Assembly: GCF_039555335.1 (NCBI RefSeq)
Contig: NC_092628.1
Coordinates: forward strand, 57,213,547-57,277,546
Length of the DNA stretch: 64,000 nt
Source of the DNA: Amphiura filiformis
Lineage: Eukaryota; Echinodermata; Ophiuroidea; Amphilepidida; Amphiuridae
Direction: 5' to 3'
The position numbers were made by a program, and so were the translations under genes. The notes under the pieces were generated by a model that was not told where the DNA came from, made no database searches, and saw nothing but the letters and a program-made list of their open reading frames with translations. Every line of letters starts with the position of its first letter. Positions within the stretch are counted from its first letter, which is position 1. Positions 33,813 to 45,004 of this stretch are shown piece by piece.

Positions 33813-34022
33813 TATAGTCTATTTACCTCCAGTCAGTGGCACTAACTTGAAGTTCAGTGTGTTCTATGTTATCTTAGCGTTAGTTGGCGTGTGTACATAC
33901 TTTTATATAAGCACACGATCAAAGTGGTGCATGTACATACAAGAAACCACGCTAAGCCAACGCAGCACACGCTGAACTTCAAAGCTATTGCCGCTGACTG
34001 GAGGTAGATACATAGACTATAA
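33813..34022. mobile_element. Inverted-repeat MITE
   Basis: The ends TATAGTCTATxTACCTCCAG and CAGTCAGxGGC are mirrored, and AACTTGAAGTTCAGxGTG pairs with the opposite arm. The element is about 210 bp. Confidence 0.75.
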
Positions 34023-34761
34023 AATAAGGCCAAAATTGAGACCTCAATATGACATTTGAATGCACTACCCATTATGTATGATTTGATATCAGCAACCAAT
34101 GATATTGCAAGTATCTTCATGACCATTTAAGAACACTATTTACAGCTGTATAGTTTTTGCCACGAAGTATAAAATGATCACTGGTGAAAAACTCCTCGTC
34201 CTTGGACCTTCCTCATCTAAGGGTGGGTTGATTTGATCTACACACATATTAATTTCAACCCCACATTTCTAGTGTTTATAATGACCATGCCTGGCCTTCT
34301 TTCAAGTCTAACATGTTATCACCAGACCTGGTATTCCATAATCAGGTCCTGTAATGTCTTCAATATTGCTGGACTGTGTTGCTTCAAGGACATTGCCAGT
34401 AGTAATGGTTTACTGTTTGGTGTGTTGCATACTTTACTTGCTATATTGGTTGCATAAACATGAGTTAAAGGCTGGAAAAAAGAAAAGAAAAGAAAAGAGA
34501 TTTGTCAATTTCATAAAAAACCTGAGAAGATGCTTCTGAGTAAACAATGTTATGTGAGCCAGTATATGAGTAAATGAGGTGCATTGTGGAAAACACCATT
34601 TTGACATTATAAGCACAAATGTAAAACAAGGTCAAAATTGTTTAATGTTGGCAGCAAAATTCTGTTTTAATCATTCCTTTCTTTTGACAGGAATGCTGTA
34701 GCATGTCAATTTTGGTATCAAAATGTTCATTAGTTAATGCAGATTACAAAAATATGAATAT

Positions 34762-34905
34762 CTTCATCATCATCATCAGTCGGCTGCGGAGCAGGTGACT
34801 ACAAGCTTTCTCCAACTATTGCGATCTTGGACAAGTGAAACAATTTTTTTGGCTGCAGCATCCCTTCAGTATCTCCCAGGAGGTGCTGGACATACTATAA
34901 GTACA
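34762..34905 (-). mobile_element. C-terminal remnant of a LINE ORF2
   Basis: The minus-strand frame ends DAAAKKIVSLVQDRNSWRKL and VVTCSAAD, then TGA, followed by a TGATGATGATGATGAAG tail. The pattern QDRxxWRxLV before a short CSA-type end is typical of non-LTR retrotransposon polyproteins. Upstream, PPGRY is followed by TGA where relatives would have TGG (Trp), so the copy is dead. Confidence 0.6.
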
Positions 34906-35721
34906 GTGTGCGCGATTGTCCCGGTTTCCTCTTCCCATGTGGTGGAATATAAAGGGCATATTCTTTCACAGGCTCTCAAGATGCAGAATATGGCCGAGAA
35001 ATTTGAGTTGATGGATCTTGACTCTGGCAATCAGTGGAGTTGTGTTGGTCATATTTTAGATGAATATCTTAATTTCCCTCAATGCGCCTTATTTACTCAT
35101 GTTGGGTCACATATATATTTAAGGCATATGAAATGTTTAAAATCGAATGCAACATGCCACTTTTTTTCTTCCCCTTTTTTCTGAACTGCATGCATGATGT
35201 CAGTAGGCCTATTGTCACTCAAACTTAAAAATGTGTTACATTGAATCAACACATTAACATGCAAGTATAAATATTAGGAAATACAATTAAAATGCTACAC
35301 CTGATGACTGTGTTGTGAGACAAAACAAGATCAAATCAAGAATTTGAGAAGGTAATCCATTTGGCAGTCTTTATGGGGAAATTTTGAAGAAAAATTACTG
35401 GAGAATTGCTTTCACAATATGAACTGCATGACAGCTTTGGGACAAAATCATAGTGTTTAGCCTTATATGCAAAAATTGACATCTTCGGCAAACACCCATG
35501 ACTGCAAGTGTATATTCTGGAAAAATCCAACTCAAATTAGAATAAGCATTATTTTGCATAGCTTAGCCATATAACAAAATTTAAAGAAGTCCATGACTCC
35601 ACAAATTGCAAGGACTGCATTCAGGTGGATGTGGCACATTGTTTCCTTTCAAACAAACCTACTTTACTAGTTACCACTTCCAGAAAATGTGGTTTTATTG
35701 GAATGTGTCAATTATTCTCAC

Positions 35722-38700
35722 CTCATCTTTTCCAAGTAGAACCTTTGATGTAAAATTAGTGTTTCTGTCTTCAGGTAAATCTGCATCTCGTGTTACCTGG
35801 ACCTGTCATAGAGGATGAAAAGCAAGCATGAGATGATGAGAGAATATTATGCAAAGTAAAACAACACTCTACATTTATAAGAACACTTTGGTCAAAATTC
35901 TTCAAAATTAAAATACCATTAGTGTGCTTAGCTCCACCCATGGTGAATCTATACACCTCACAACTAAATGTACAAAGTCTCCACTTGAGTGGGCTATTGT
36001 AATTTGAATACAACTAATTAAAGGAGTATTTCGTGATCCTAGCATCCACTTTTTATGACATTTTTCAGTACATATCCAGGAAAAAAGCATAATCCCAAAA
36101 TTTCAGTTGATTCCGATTTTGCGTTTGCGAGTTATGCATGATTATGTGTATTATCAAATTTCACGATATCTTTGCTAAACGAATTAATCTGCAAGAAATA
36201 TTTTGTACATAAACATTATGTAGCCAGAGGTTTCCAGTGATATAAAAATCTGGATGAGGCTGTGGATCACGAAATGCCCTTTTAAAAGCAATAAAACTTT
36301 TTATTTTTTTACCTTTTGTGTTTTGCTTACGGGTACTTTGTAACTTTTTCAATTGAAAAGGTGCTTTATAAATGTTGTAGTACATGTATGTTAGACCCTC
36401 CCTCGGGTCCATGGAGAACGACTGGTAATGTAGATTATACAACATTAAATAAACCCGATACATGGACCCTTCCAATGTGTAGGCAAGTTGCCTCCCAGCT
36501 CCCAGCATTTTGTGGGAGTTCAATTTTACCGATTCTGGGTCAGACGAGTTTTCTATATATCACGTCCGTGGTCTCACTGTCTTGCCGTTTGTGCGGGCGT
36601 TTGTGTAAGTGGCTACTTAGCCTGACCAATCAATGTAGATCTCAGCAAGCAAGGCGATATTTGAAATAGGTTTTCATTGGTTATGATCGTTATTTATGAT
36701 AAGAATTAAGGTACCGCTAGGATGTACCTCATTTCCTATCATATATACTGAACCGCTTGTCTTGAGTCACTGAAATTTCAGTGTAGTAATTGGATTCCTT
36801 GCCACAATAATATACATAACTTTTGTTACCAGTGTGTTATTATTTTTTGAGAAAAATGCAAAAATATTCACAAATTTACCACAGGGGTGTAGTACCCCCT
36901 TAAGATTTTAATGTATTAATATTAAAAAGTACATGCAGTTTATTGAAAAAATATGGCTCTTGCCATCTCACCTGCCTTCACAATCCGAAGTTTGAAATAT
37001 TACTTACCAGTGTTCCAAGTTTTTGATACTGTGTGATGACAAGTAATGTTTGGTCATCAAATGCTGTGCACACAATATCTGTATGAATGCCATCAATGAT
37101 AGCAGCACCCTATAAAATGAAAGATGGAAGAACAAAGGCAACAAATTCAGACAAATAAAGATGAGCCTGGTTTATATTGTGTATTGCAAGCAGGGTCTTC
37201 GCTAGGATTTGACTTGTGTCTTATCATTTTCAACAAAACTGCCTGTCCAAAATTTGCCACTGAAAACATAAACCAGACCTCTGACTCTTCTGGGGATTCA
37301 GTCAGTTCCAATAGCTAACTGCTATTATAGCCTTCATTTTAGTTCATTTGAGTTTAAATCACAGGATCCAGAATAAACTGAATAAATAATTGATTGATAG
37401 ATGTTCATGGTCTCCTCTTAGGGGCTGTGCAATAATGTGTACCCCCGGGGTGGTGAATTATCAAAGTGGTCTGCCAAAAATTGCTTGCCCCCCCCCCCAA
37501 TTCGCTGTGCCAAAATGGATGCTTTACGCCCAAATTTATTGGTCTCGCTATGAGTTTTAAAATATTTAAAACTCATAGCTCGACCAATAAATATGGGCTC
37601 AATCGATCCAATTTTATATCAGGATTGGCTCGTGTCTGGGGGCACCGGGTCTGATTTTTTGGCAATTTTCCTATGGGATTTTCTAAATTTTGAGATCAAT
37701 TGGGGGGGCATGTGCGGGACATGCCCCCCCCCCACGTGCCCCTATTCCACATAATATTGACCCTCCTGATTAGGTCAAGTAACAAAAATACCATGTAGAT
37801 ATCGTCCGGACTTTTTCAAAAATCAGTGAGGGAGGTCCTTATTATTTGTTATTGTGTTATTTTTACCATTCATTTCTGTGTAAAATTGCAATTGCAAAGT
37901 GTTTGTCAACACCACATCTAATCAGGGAGGCCCGCAGATAATTTTGTTATTTCCCCAAATCCCTACCCCTGGTTTGAAGAAAGTGTTTACAATGTGTATT
38001 GTGTAGGTATGATAGGTGAATTCAAATTTGCCATCAAACTGCATCATTAAAAATATTAAAGCCTGTCAGTAAAGAAAGCCAAAATTGAAAACCTTTTTGT
38101 CATAGCACTTTCCGTAGCAAAGTTACATCTTGTCAAAGATTGACTTTTATCAAAAAGATTCAGCTAACAAAACAGCCTTTCAGTGGTGTTTCTAGATCTT
38201 AGTCTCATGATGATAGCAGCTTTTCTATTCTCTTGGGCTGACGTCACAAAGGGGAAACAGCCTTGTAAAACCAGTGTGCGCATGTGCAGTTCCCCTTTCT
38301 CGAGCTGGTTGCTATGCGCACGCTTGTGCAAAGGGGACGAAGGGGACAATGTTCCCGGATGTCAGACCCATATGGAAAAGTTTTCCTATGAAAGTCTCTT
38401 TAAATAAATTATACTTGACAACAGTGTGTGCACGCTGTGTGTACAGAGGCGTTCGAGGTCAATGCACAATGCATACATTACCACACAACACACTAAGCAG
38501 GGCTGTACGGAAGAGGGTATGGTTTTTCCCACGGTACGACTGCATTTTGTAACCAATCAGATTCCTTTTTAGAGCATAGAATCTGGCAAAGTATTTCTAG
38601 CAAATACCGTTTGAGCCAAGTCAATCGCACTGACTATTATCAAGTGAGGGCCGTCTACAGCACGCTACTTTAATGACACAGGGTGCATGGCAGTGTATTT

Positions 38701-41483
38701 CGCCGTAAATCTAGTGAGATTTTGGGAATATCTTGCGGTGTTTAGTGCTCCTGTACGACGAGGTCTTTCATCAGATTTCCTTGAAAATCGGGGAAAGTAA
38801 AGTTTAATATATATATGAGACAATTAAGGGATCTAAAATGAGCGTTTATGCGTTTCGACAGTATTTTTTGTGGGACATGAGAGCACCTCAGACCTATCGA
38901 ATTGCATTCTGAATCTGAAGCATGTCTTTCTGATATGAAATAATTTTCATTTTTGAAAATCACAATATAATACAAATTTTATGACAAATTATAAAAATTT
39001 GATATTTTTCAAATTTTGATATATAACAGTCCTCGAAGTAAATTATATAAATCCAATGATATATTCTTAAAGTGTATGTAGCAGGGAGGAAAAGCCAACG
39101 GTCAATTGAAAATTTTGACCTTTCATATTGAAGATATGGATTTTTTCCCAAAAAGACCTTATTTTTGTTTGGTGTTTTGGGGAAAAAATCCATATCTTCA
39201 ATACGAAAGGTCAAAATTTTCAATTGATCGTCGGCTTTTTATCCCACCTACATACACTTTTTAAAGTATAAATCATCAGATTTATAAAGTTTACTTCAAG
39301 TACTGTTAAATATCAAAAATATCAATTTTAATGATTTGCCATAAAATGTGTATTAAATTGCTAATTTCAAAAATCAAAATTATTTGATATCAGAATGACA
39401 TTCTTCGTATTCAGAATGCAATTCGATATGTCTGATGTGCTCTAATGTCCCAAAATAAATACTGTCCAAATGTTCATACCCCAGCCCTTAAGAGTGAGCC
39501 AAAAAATAAAAGACTTTTCCTTTATAATTATTGAAGTTGAAAGTGAAAAAAGACAATTTTCTCCCATTGCTTAACTGAGGAACCCCTTTTATTTGAGCAA
39601 AAGAGACTATATGAGTGAATGTGGAACTGCTATCAAAATCCCTCTGAAATTCCATCATGTGCGAGTATCTCATCACCATAAAAATCATATATTTGGGTCA
39701 AGTGAAGTATAAGTATAGACAACATATTTATGTAGGTTTCCTTGCAGGCTGTCCAATCTGTTCTTTTAAATTTCTATGTAAATATATGTATTGTGTTTGG
39801 GCCCCGGTCTAGGCGAATTTGGCTGACTAGCAAATGTGTTAACTAAGGTTTACCTCTCTCATACCTACATCCTACAATGTGCTTATAAATGATAACCAAG
39901 ATCTTCTTAGCATGTCTTGTCATCACAACAATTTTAGAAATATGTAAGAGCAAATAGGAATAATATAGGTATGCTAGGTGAATTCAAATTTACCATCATG
40001 TTTGAACTCCCGATCAAACTGCATCATTTTATATATCAAATTAAAGCCCTTGAGTAAACAAAGCCAAAACTGAAAACCTTTTTTCCATAGCACTTTCCGT
40101 AGCAAAGTTACATCTTGTCAAAGACTGACTTTCATCAAACAATGTCATAAAGATTCAGCTAGCAAAATTCCCCAAAACAGCATTTCGGGGGTGTTTCTAG
40201 ATCTTAATCTCATGATGATAGCAGCTTTTTTAATGGAACTGCTATCAAAATCCTCTAAAATTCCATGTGCAGTGACTTATCACCATAAAAAATCATATAT
40301 TTGGGTCAAGTGAAGTATAGAAAACATATTTATGTAGGTTTCTTTCTTCGGGCACAGTTGTTTTAAATTTCTATGTAAAAATGCATTGACATTGTCGGCG
40401 AATTTGGCTGACTAGCAAATGTGTTTGCCTGGCATACCTACCGTATTGTTTGTAATAAACGCTCCCCCTCTAATAAACGCCCCCCTCCAATTTTTCTGTT
40501 AAAATTGACAAAATGCGAACATTTCCATGACATATCGTGTAGGTAAGCTTAAAACTTGCATCAGTCATGTCAGTCACGATCGCTAAATTGAATGGACAAA
40601 ACCTATTATGACTCAACTCCCATCCATTTCATTGCCTAATTATGGTAGAATTTCACTAATTCCATGCACTTACAGGTGTAATTTTGTTGTATCCCCACGA
40701 CAATATCATTTTCCGTGGGCGCCGCCATCATCTATAGTGTAAATCCCTCCTTTTAATAGGAGCACCATCGGGAAATTGAACACGATTTTTAAGCTTTTTT
40801 CACTGACAATTCACTTCCAATAAACGCCCCCCTTTTGGAAAAATGCAACGCCCCCGGGGCGTTTATTACAAACAATACGGTAAATAATAACAAAAATATT
40901 TGAAAATCTCCAGAAATCGGTGAGGGCGGGGACGATCGGATATACATGTTTTTTGGCCTTGCATATCCTTGTCGAAGCAGATGGTGTGAGCATTATTTTA
41001 TAAAATAAATTTAAATTAAACAAATCAATTAAATTTTATTTATTTTTAGCACAATTTTTCACAAGGATTTGGAACCTGTGCTGTGAATCAGCTATTCATA
41101 TAATGCGCAGGGTCACGCAGGATTTTGTTTGGGGGTGCTGATTTTGAAAAAGTGGACCTTTTTCCCAAGGGGGGCGATTTTGTGAAAAGTGGACTTTTTC
41201 CCCAAAATTTGGACATTTTTTGACGAAAAACCCGTAAAAAACCTGATTTTTTTGCTCGCTACGCTCGCAAATTCTGAAATTTTTGGACTTTTTGTACACT
41301 TTGGCAAATTTGCAACGGTGCGATGCACCCCCGCACCCCCCCTGCGTACGGGCCTGCGCAGGGCCAGGGGCTATCAACATGTTGAATCATTAAATATAAT
41401 AATTAATATCATATGAATTGAACATTCAGATATACCGGGATTGTTACCTGTTTTGTGCGCGGTATCGATGATGAATCTGGCAT
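35722..41483 (-). CDS. PSMG3: Proteasome assembly chaperone 3 (three exons, C-terminal exon not found)
   Basis: PSMG3 (PAC3) pairs with PSMG4 in the cytosol and helps assemble the alpha ring of the 20S proteasome. Three exons can be joined in frame: 41483-41448 (12 codons, MPDSSSIPRTKQ), 37109-37008 (34 codons) and 35802-35722 (27 codons). All three are phase 0, with donors GTAACA, GTAAGT and GTGAGA. The second exon reads TDIVCTAFDDQTLLVITQYQ and KLGTL, matching the family pattern VVCTAF...VVVTQ-KMGTL. The third contains SKVLLGKDE, matching the TTKVLLGQDE region. Together they give 73 residues of an expected 120 or so. The remaining C-terminal exon (PLIHVFAKNLV-like) should lie below 35722 on this strand, but I could not find a convincing match down to 26 kb. 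The first exon is assigned by its KQ ending, phase and position, and is less certain than the other two. Intron 1 is about 4.3 kb and contains several transposons. Confidence 0.85.
36018..36285. mobile_element. TTAA-bordered MITE in PSMG3 intron 2
   Basis: The ends are TTAAAGGAGTATTTCGTGATCC and the reverse complement of TTAAAAGGGCATTTCGTGATCC. The element is 268 bp, with TTAA borders and no frame. Confidence 0.8.
36690..36905. mobile_element. Shortened copy of the 6362-6705 TTAA MITE
   Basis: Matches 6520-6705 closely, from TTATTTATGATAAGAA to the end GGTGTAGTACCCCCTTAA. The left arm is missing. It lies in PSMG3 intron 2, just below exon 2. Confidence 0.8.
37985..38215 (+). repeat. Copy 3 of the 450-bp family, first half
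   Basis: Starts TAGGTGAATTCAAATTTGCC and stops in GATAGCAGCTTTT. Its continuation appears at 39610, so the copy is split by about 1.4 kb of inserted sequence. It lies in PSMG3 intron 1. Confidence 0.75.
38824..39491. mobile_element. TTAA-bordered foldback MITE, copy 2
   Basis: A 668-bp palindromic element closely related to 30744-31402. Borders are TTAAGGGATC and the complement of TTAAGGGCTG. It shares GACAGTATTTTTTGTGGGAC and the central hairpin. Confidence 0.85.
39610..39850 (+). repeat. Copy 3 of the 450-bp family, second half
   Basis: Begins GGAACTGCTATCAAAATCCC and ends near GGCGAATTTGGCTGACTAGC, continuing the half copy at 37985-38215. Confidence 0.75.
39960..40436 (+). repeat. Copy 4 of the 450-bp family, uninterrupted
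   Basis: Complete match to 17145-17590. It includes the GCAGCTTTTTTAATGGAACT site that is interrupted in the other copies. It directly abuts the MITE at 40439. Confidence 0.8.
40439..40882. mobile_element. TA-flanked MITE with AATAAACGCCCC motifs
   Basis: Terminal inverted repeats CCGTATTGTTTGTAATAAAC (20 of 20), then GCxCCCC. TA lies at both borders. Internal TCCAATAAACGCCCCCC motifs repeat the tip. A relative lies at 57099-57398. Confidence 0.85.
41108..41365 (-). repeat. Dispersed repeat, copy 1 (inverted copy at 49690)
   Basis: Contains GATTTTGAAAAAGTGGACxT, GGGGCGATTTTGTGAAAAGT and GTACGGGCCTG. The copy at 49690-49905 is its reverse complement. Both copies are open in a matching minus-sense/plus-sense frame (LGKKVHFFKxSTP). 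Confidence 0.75.
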
Positions 41484-41906
41484 TGCTTGATTAGTTTGAT
41501 TAAAATCCCCGTTAAAATCGTGCGATTTATAACTGCTGATGTTTAATACCAAAATATGATATTGTGTATACGCCGATGGATGATGAACCGTCGGAAAACC
41601 AATTTGTTTCGCACCTGCGGCCGGCCAGTGATTGCCTACGTGCTGTAACTACACATGCGCTGTAGTAACCTCTTTAAGTAAGTGTTGCCGTTTCCTTTTT
41701 ATTTGATTTAAAGGATGATTGCACATTCCTTTACATACGGTCTACTTCTTAAGGGTGGATGGACAGGTCATATATTTAAAAAAAATTGAGGTCCAACATC
41801 GAAACAAATACTTTCTGGCATGTCAAAAGGGGACAAATGTTTTTTTGCATGTCAAAAGGGTGGCTAGATAAAGGGGGGGGGTATGATCATGATACATTTG
41901 TTCCTA

Positions 41907-42183
41907 AGGGACCGTTCACACACTTGTAAGGGGAGGGGCCTGATGCAAAAAGGGGGCCCTGAAAATGTTTGACCCTCCTAAGGGGGGCACTGAAAAAAAT
42001 GACCACAAATTTTCCTGGAAAAATTAAGTTTATATGCTTTTCTATGGGGTTGACCTATACTTTTAATGTCAAAAAGGGGGGGGGGGGGCCTGAAATTTTC
42101 GAGGTCTGTAAAGGGGGGCCCGAAAAATTTTTTGCGATGCAATTTTTTTGCATCCCCCCTTACAAGTGTTTGTGAACGGTCCC
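41907..42183. mobile_element. TA-flanked MITE
   Basis: The inverted ends AGGGACCGTTCACACACTTG and TAAGGGG pair with CCCCTTACAAGTG and TTTGTGAACGGTCCCT, with TA outside each. The interior has G-rich repeats (AAGGGGGGCCCTGAAAA). Confidence 0.85.
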
Positions 42184-42848
42184 TAAACTCATTCTGCGGT
42201 AGTAATGAGAAAAATAATTATGAACTTTCTTCTGATACTAAAATCTCAGAATCACGGTCTCTCCACGTAAGTTAGTTTGTTTCTAGATCTATTACAGAGG
42301 ACTAGGAGTGGGCACTCAGCGACTTTTATCGGGCTGGCCGGCCAGTTGGCCCGGTAAATACATGAATGAAACCTTGATTGTTAGCACGGTATAGAAATAA
42401 CATTAGAAGGGGAAGGGGGACTAACCCGCTTACCAAAATATCTTTACCGGGACAAATGCGTGCGAAAATGTGAAATTTGAATGCTAAAACAAGTTGGGCC
42501 AAAATTAGCATTTTCACGGTGGCCGACGGTACGATGATGATTTTGGCTCATCTCCTCTTCTCTCTCGGCTCCCTATCCCCCCCCCATTGGTAAATCAAAG
42601 AATTTAAAATACAAAGAAAATATCCCATCTACAGGTCAAAATCAACCTTACACTTTTTGAAATGCTTTCCCAACTTTCCTTTCTTTTTTATACCCAATCT
42701 TCCTCTTTGAAAGAAGAAATAATTTAAGAGCCCTGAAAGAAGGGATCACATACAGGCCAGCATGCTTATAGGCTTTTTAACATGGCTTGAGCATTTTGTT
42801 TGAGCCTGGTCCCATCAGGACCCAAGCGTATCTCCACACGGAGCGACC

Positions 42849-42876
42849 GTTTAAGCAAACAAACAAACAAACAAAC
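42849..42876 (+). repeat. (AAAC)n microsatellite
   Basis: Six tandem copies of CAAA just downstream, in minus sense, of LINE remains. Confidence 0.85.
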
Positions 42877-43063
42877 ATTAGAAAATTTGGATCTATAGAT
42901 ATAGCCTATAAAAATATATAATTTATAGCAAAGAAAAATACACGTAAGAAAATCATCATTGTGCACTCCAAACATAAATTCAAAATTACTAAAATTATCA
43001 TCAGTGTGGAGTTTAGAATTAATAAAATTCTTCCCAGAGAACAAAGTGCTTCCCAGACTGGTT

Positions 43064-43860
43064 TCACCTTTGAACATTCACAAAAAACACGAAGAAATGA
43101 GCAGAGTGGAGCATTTTCTTCCTATTCTGAAAAAAAAACCTCATTGAATGCAATAGCACGGTGAAACATTTTAAACATTTTAAAATAAAATGTTCGGAGT
43201 TGAGTCTCAATCGTGTTTGTGAAGTTTTGAATATGAATTTGCTCCCACTCAATTTCTTCATTATCCCTCTTATTTTTTGAAAAGATCTTTCCAAAATTGC
43301 TGAGCTTTTTGTTTGAGGAGTTTTATCAATCAAAATGGAATAAGTGTAACGAGGAACTTTAGGGGCCAAAATCAAGTCGTTAGATAAAATACTAAAACGG
43401 TTTAGCTCACAGTCCTCTGTAGTGGCCTCATCAAGCAACTCCTTTTCAACAATACACTTCACGAGAAAATTGTATTTCCTTCTGTCCTGAGAAAAATATC
43501 ATATTATAAAATAAGATCATCAAAGGATTTAAGGACAGGAAATGGCAAATCCTCATATAACAAATCAGAAATAACTGAAATACCTTTTTCAAACCATGAT
43601 TCGTAGAAAAACAATTGTTTTGACTTGTTACGAATATTCTTGTTAAACCAAATAGACCCCTGAAGATGTAATTCTGAAAGTTCAAAACCCAGGTCAATTG
43701 CAGCTTTTCCCCGAAACAAATGCCATTGGCAATTTGAGCATTATTTAATTGGGCAAGAACTTTTTTAAGTTTAAATAAAAAAGAATCAGGAATTGTAATA
43801 GAGAGAACAGAAAAAAGATATAAAATTGTGGCAGAAAGAGTGACTCGATAACACAAATTT
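43064..43860 (-). mobile_element. Frameshifted 3' part of a LINE reverse transcriptase
   Basis: Minus-strand frames carry LHLQGSIWFNKNIRNKSKQL and FFYESWFEKGISVISDLL, a pattern typical of the region after the reverse-transcriptase domain in L1/Tx1-type LINEs. The reading then jumps frame to a lysine-rich tail (KCIVEKELLDE, later KFIFKTSQTRLRLNSEHF). Frameshifts and stops show that it is inactive. No 5' portion is seen. Confidence 0.65.
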
Positions 43861-43862
43861 TA

Positions 43863-44135
43863 CAAATAAGTCAAATTCCTGGCTCTCCAGCATGTCCAGC
43901 TAAACCGGGAGCTATCTTCAGTAGAAAGCAGTATTTTGGGGGTAGAGGGCAGCATAGCATGCAGCAGATCGAGACTCTGGAGAGAGTCAGGAGAGAGTGC
44001 GAGGCCTCCGGGGCCAGAGAGGCCAAGTGCAGGGTAGCTGAATATAGACGGGAATATAGACCTTTTCTATTCATTCAGTCTTCACTGAATCAGGAAGTCC
44101 AGTTTTTGAAAACAACAAAAATAATAAGCACTTGA
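43863..44135 (+). other. GC-rich open stretch of unknown origin
   Basis: A 90-codon plus-strand frame is open from about 43863 to TGA at 44133. It includes MQQIETLERVRRECEAS and REAKCRVAEYRREYRPFLF, a strongly charged, helix-prone sequence. Its GC content is visibly higher than that of the flanks. There is no clear splice donor or recognised family. It could be a retroelement ORF1 piece, a lost exon or chance. Confidence 0.3.
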
Positions 44136-44770
44136 ACATAAAAATTCCAGCATGCAAATACTATGCAGCAGCCCGGCAGTAACGCATTTTATCTCTTGCT
44201 GGATGTTCCCTAAATTTAATTGATCTGTTTACTCACGCACAGACACCTGTCAAGTGATTATCTACAAAATTCACTTAATATGGCAACACCGACATCTGAC
44301 TGAGGTGAGCCGGGTAAACATTGAGATATCGCATCTATTCTGCTATGTTTGCGGAAGTAATTTATCTCTAATATCAAAATCAGTACAATTTCGTTGTTTC
44401 ACAACATACACTCGATGTTTTTGTGTTAGACATGCGTGTATCTGCAGTACAGGGGTGTTTGCACAAACTGCACTTTGCACTGGACGTTTGGGACCGTATC
44501 GTATGCATGCACGGTACACCCGTTTCATTTCACAAAATTCGTGCAGGGTAGCCAACAAACAAACAAGAATTATTATTAACTGGAGCTGATCACAGAGCCA
44601 ATACCTCATCCAACGAATGCAGATCACCGCTATATCGTGTATGTATGTATTGCTGAAATAGTACGATCAATGGGAAGCCTGTGAGTGAATCCGAATCCCG
44701 TCATCAATTCAGGGGTAGACCTTGTACACCATGCTACCTGAGTTTAGTCTGTTGTCAGATCTCGTTCGCA

Positions 44771-45004
44771 ATGGCCGGAGTTGACTGGGTCTCTGTGAAT
44801 TCAATAGTATGTTTTATACTCGCAGCATTTAACAGTTGGTTGTTCTTGCAAGCATGTTATGGAATAAGCCATGTGGAGGAACATAAGGGGTTGTACAAGA
44901 GCAATGGGGTCAAAGGTGTGGGTGGTGAGACTTGTGTTGGAGGTGCAGAGGGTGGATGCCAGGAGATGGACATCCCAAGATTGGTACGCCTTGATGGTGT
45001 TAAG
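44771..45004 (+). CDS. First coding exon of an unrecognised membrane-anchored protein
   Basis: A 78-codon open exon starts at an ATG in good context (gcaATGgcc) and ends in phase 0 at a strong donor, AAG|GTAAGC at 45005. Residues 7-30 (VNSIVCFILAAFNSWLFLQA) form one hydrophobic segment near the N-terminus, suggesting a signal anchor or a first membrane helix. It is followed by a glycine-rich stretch with two cysteines and then by QEMDIPRLVRLDGVK. An upstream in-frame ATG at 44681 would add 30 residues and is less attractive. Base composition and codon use look coding, unlike the AT-rich flanks. I do not recognise the family. The stop codon and later exons are not identified, so the gene would need a long first intron. 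It starts about 3.3 kb from the PSMG3 first exon, in divergent orientation. Confidence 0.55.

Noticed and set aside
35336-35530. Minus-strand ORF as the fourth PSMG3 exon
   Set aside because: In the required phase it hits a stop after about 17 codons and shows no family motif.
44254-44627. 111- and 94-codon overlapping ORFs on opposite strands
   Set aside because: Neither has recognised motifs, and overlapping antisense openness suggests chance.
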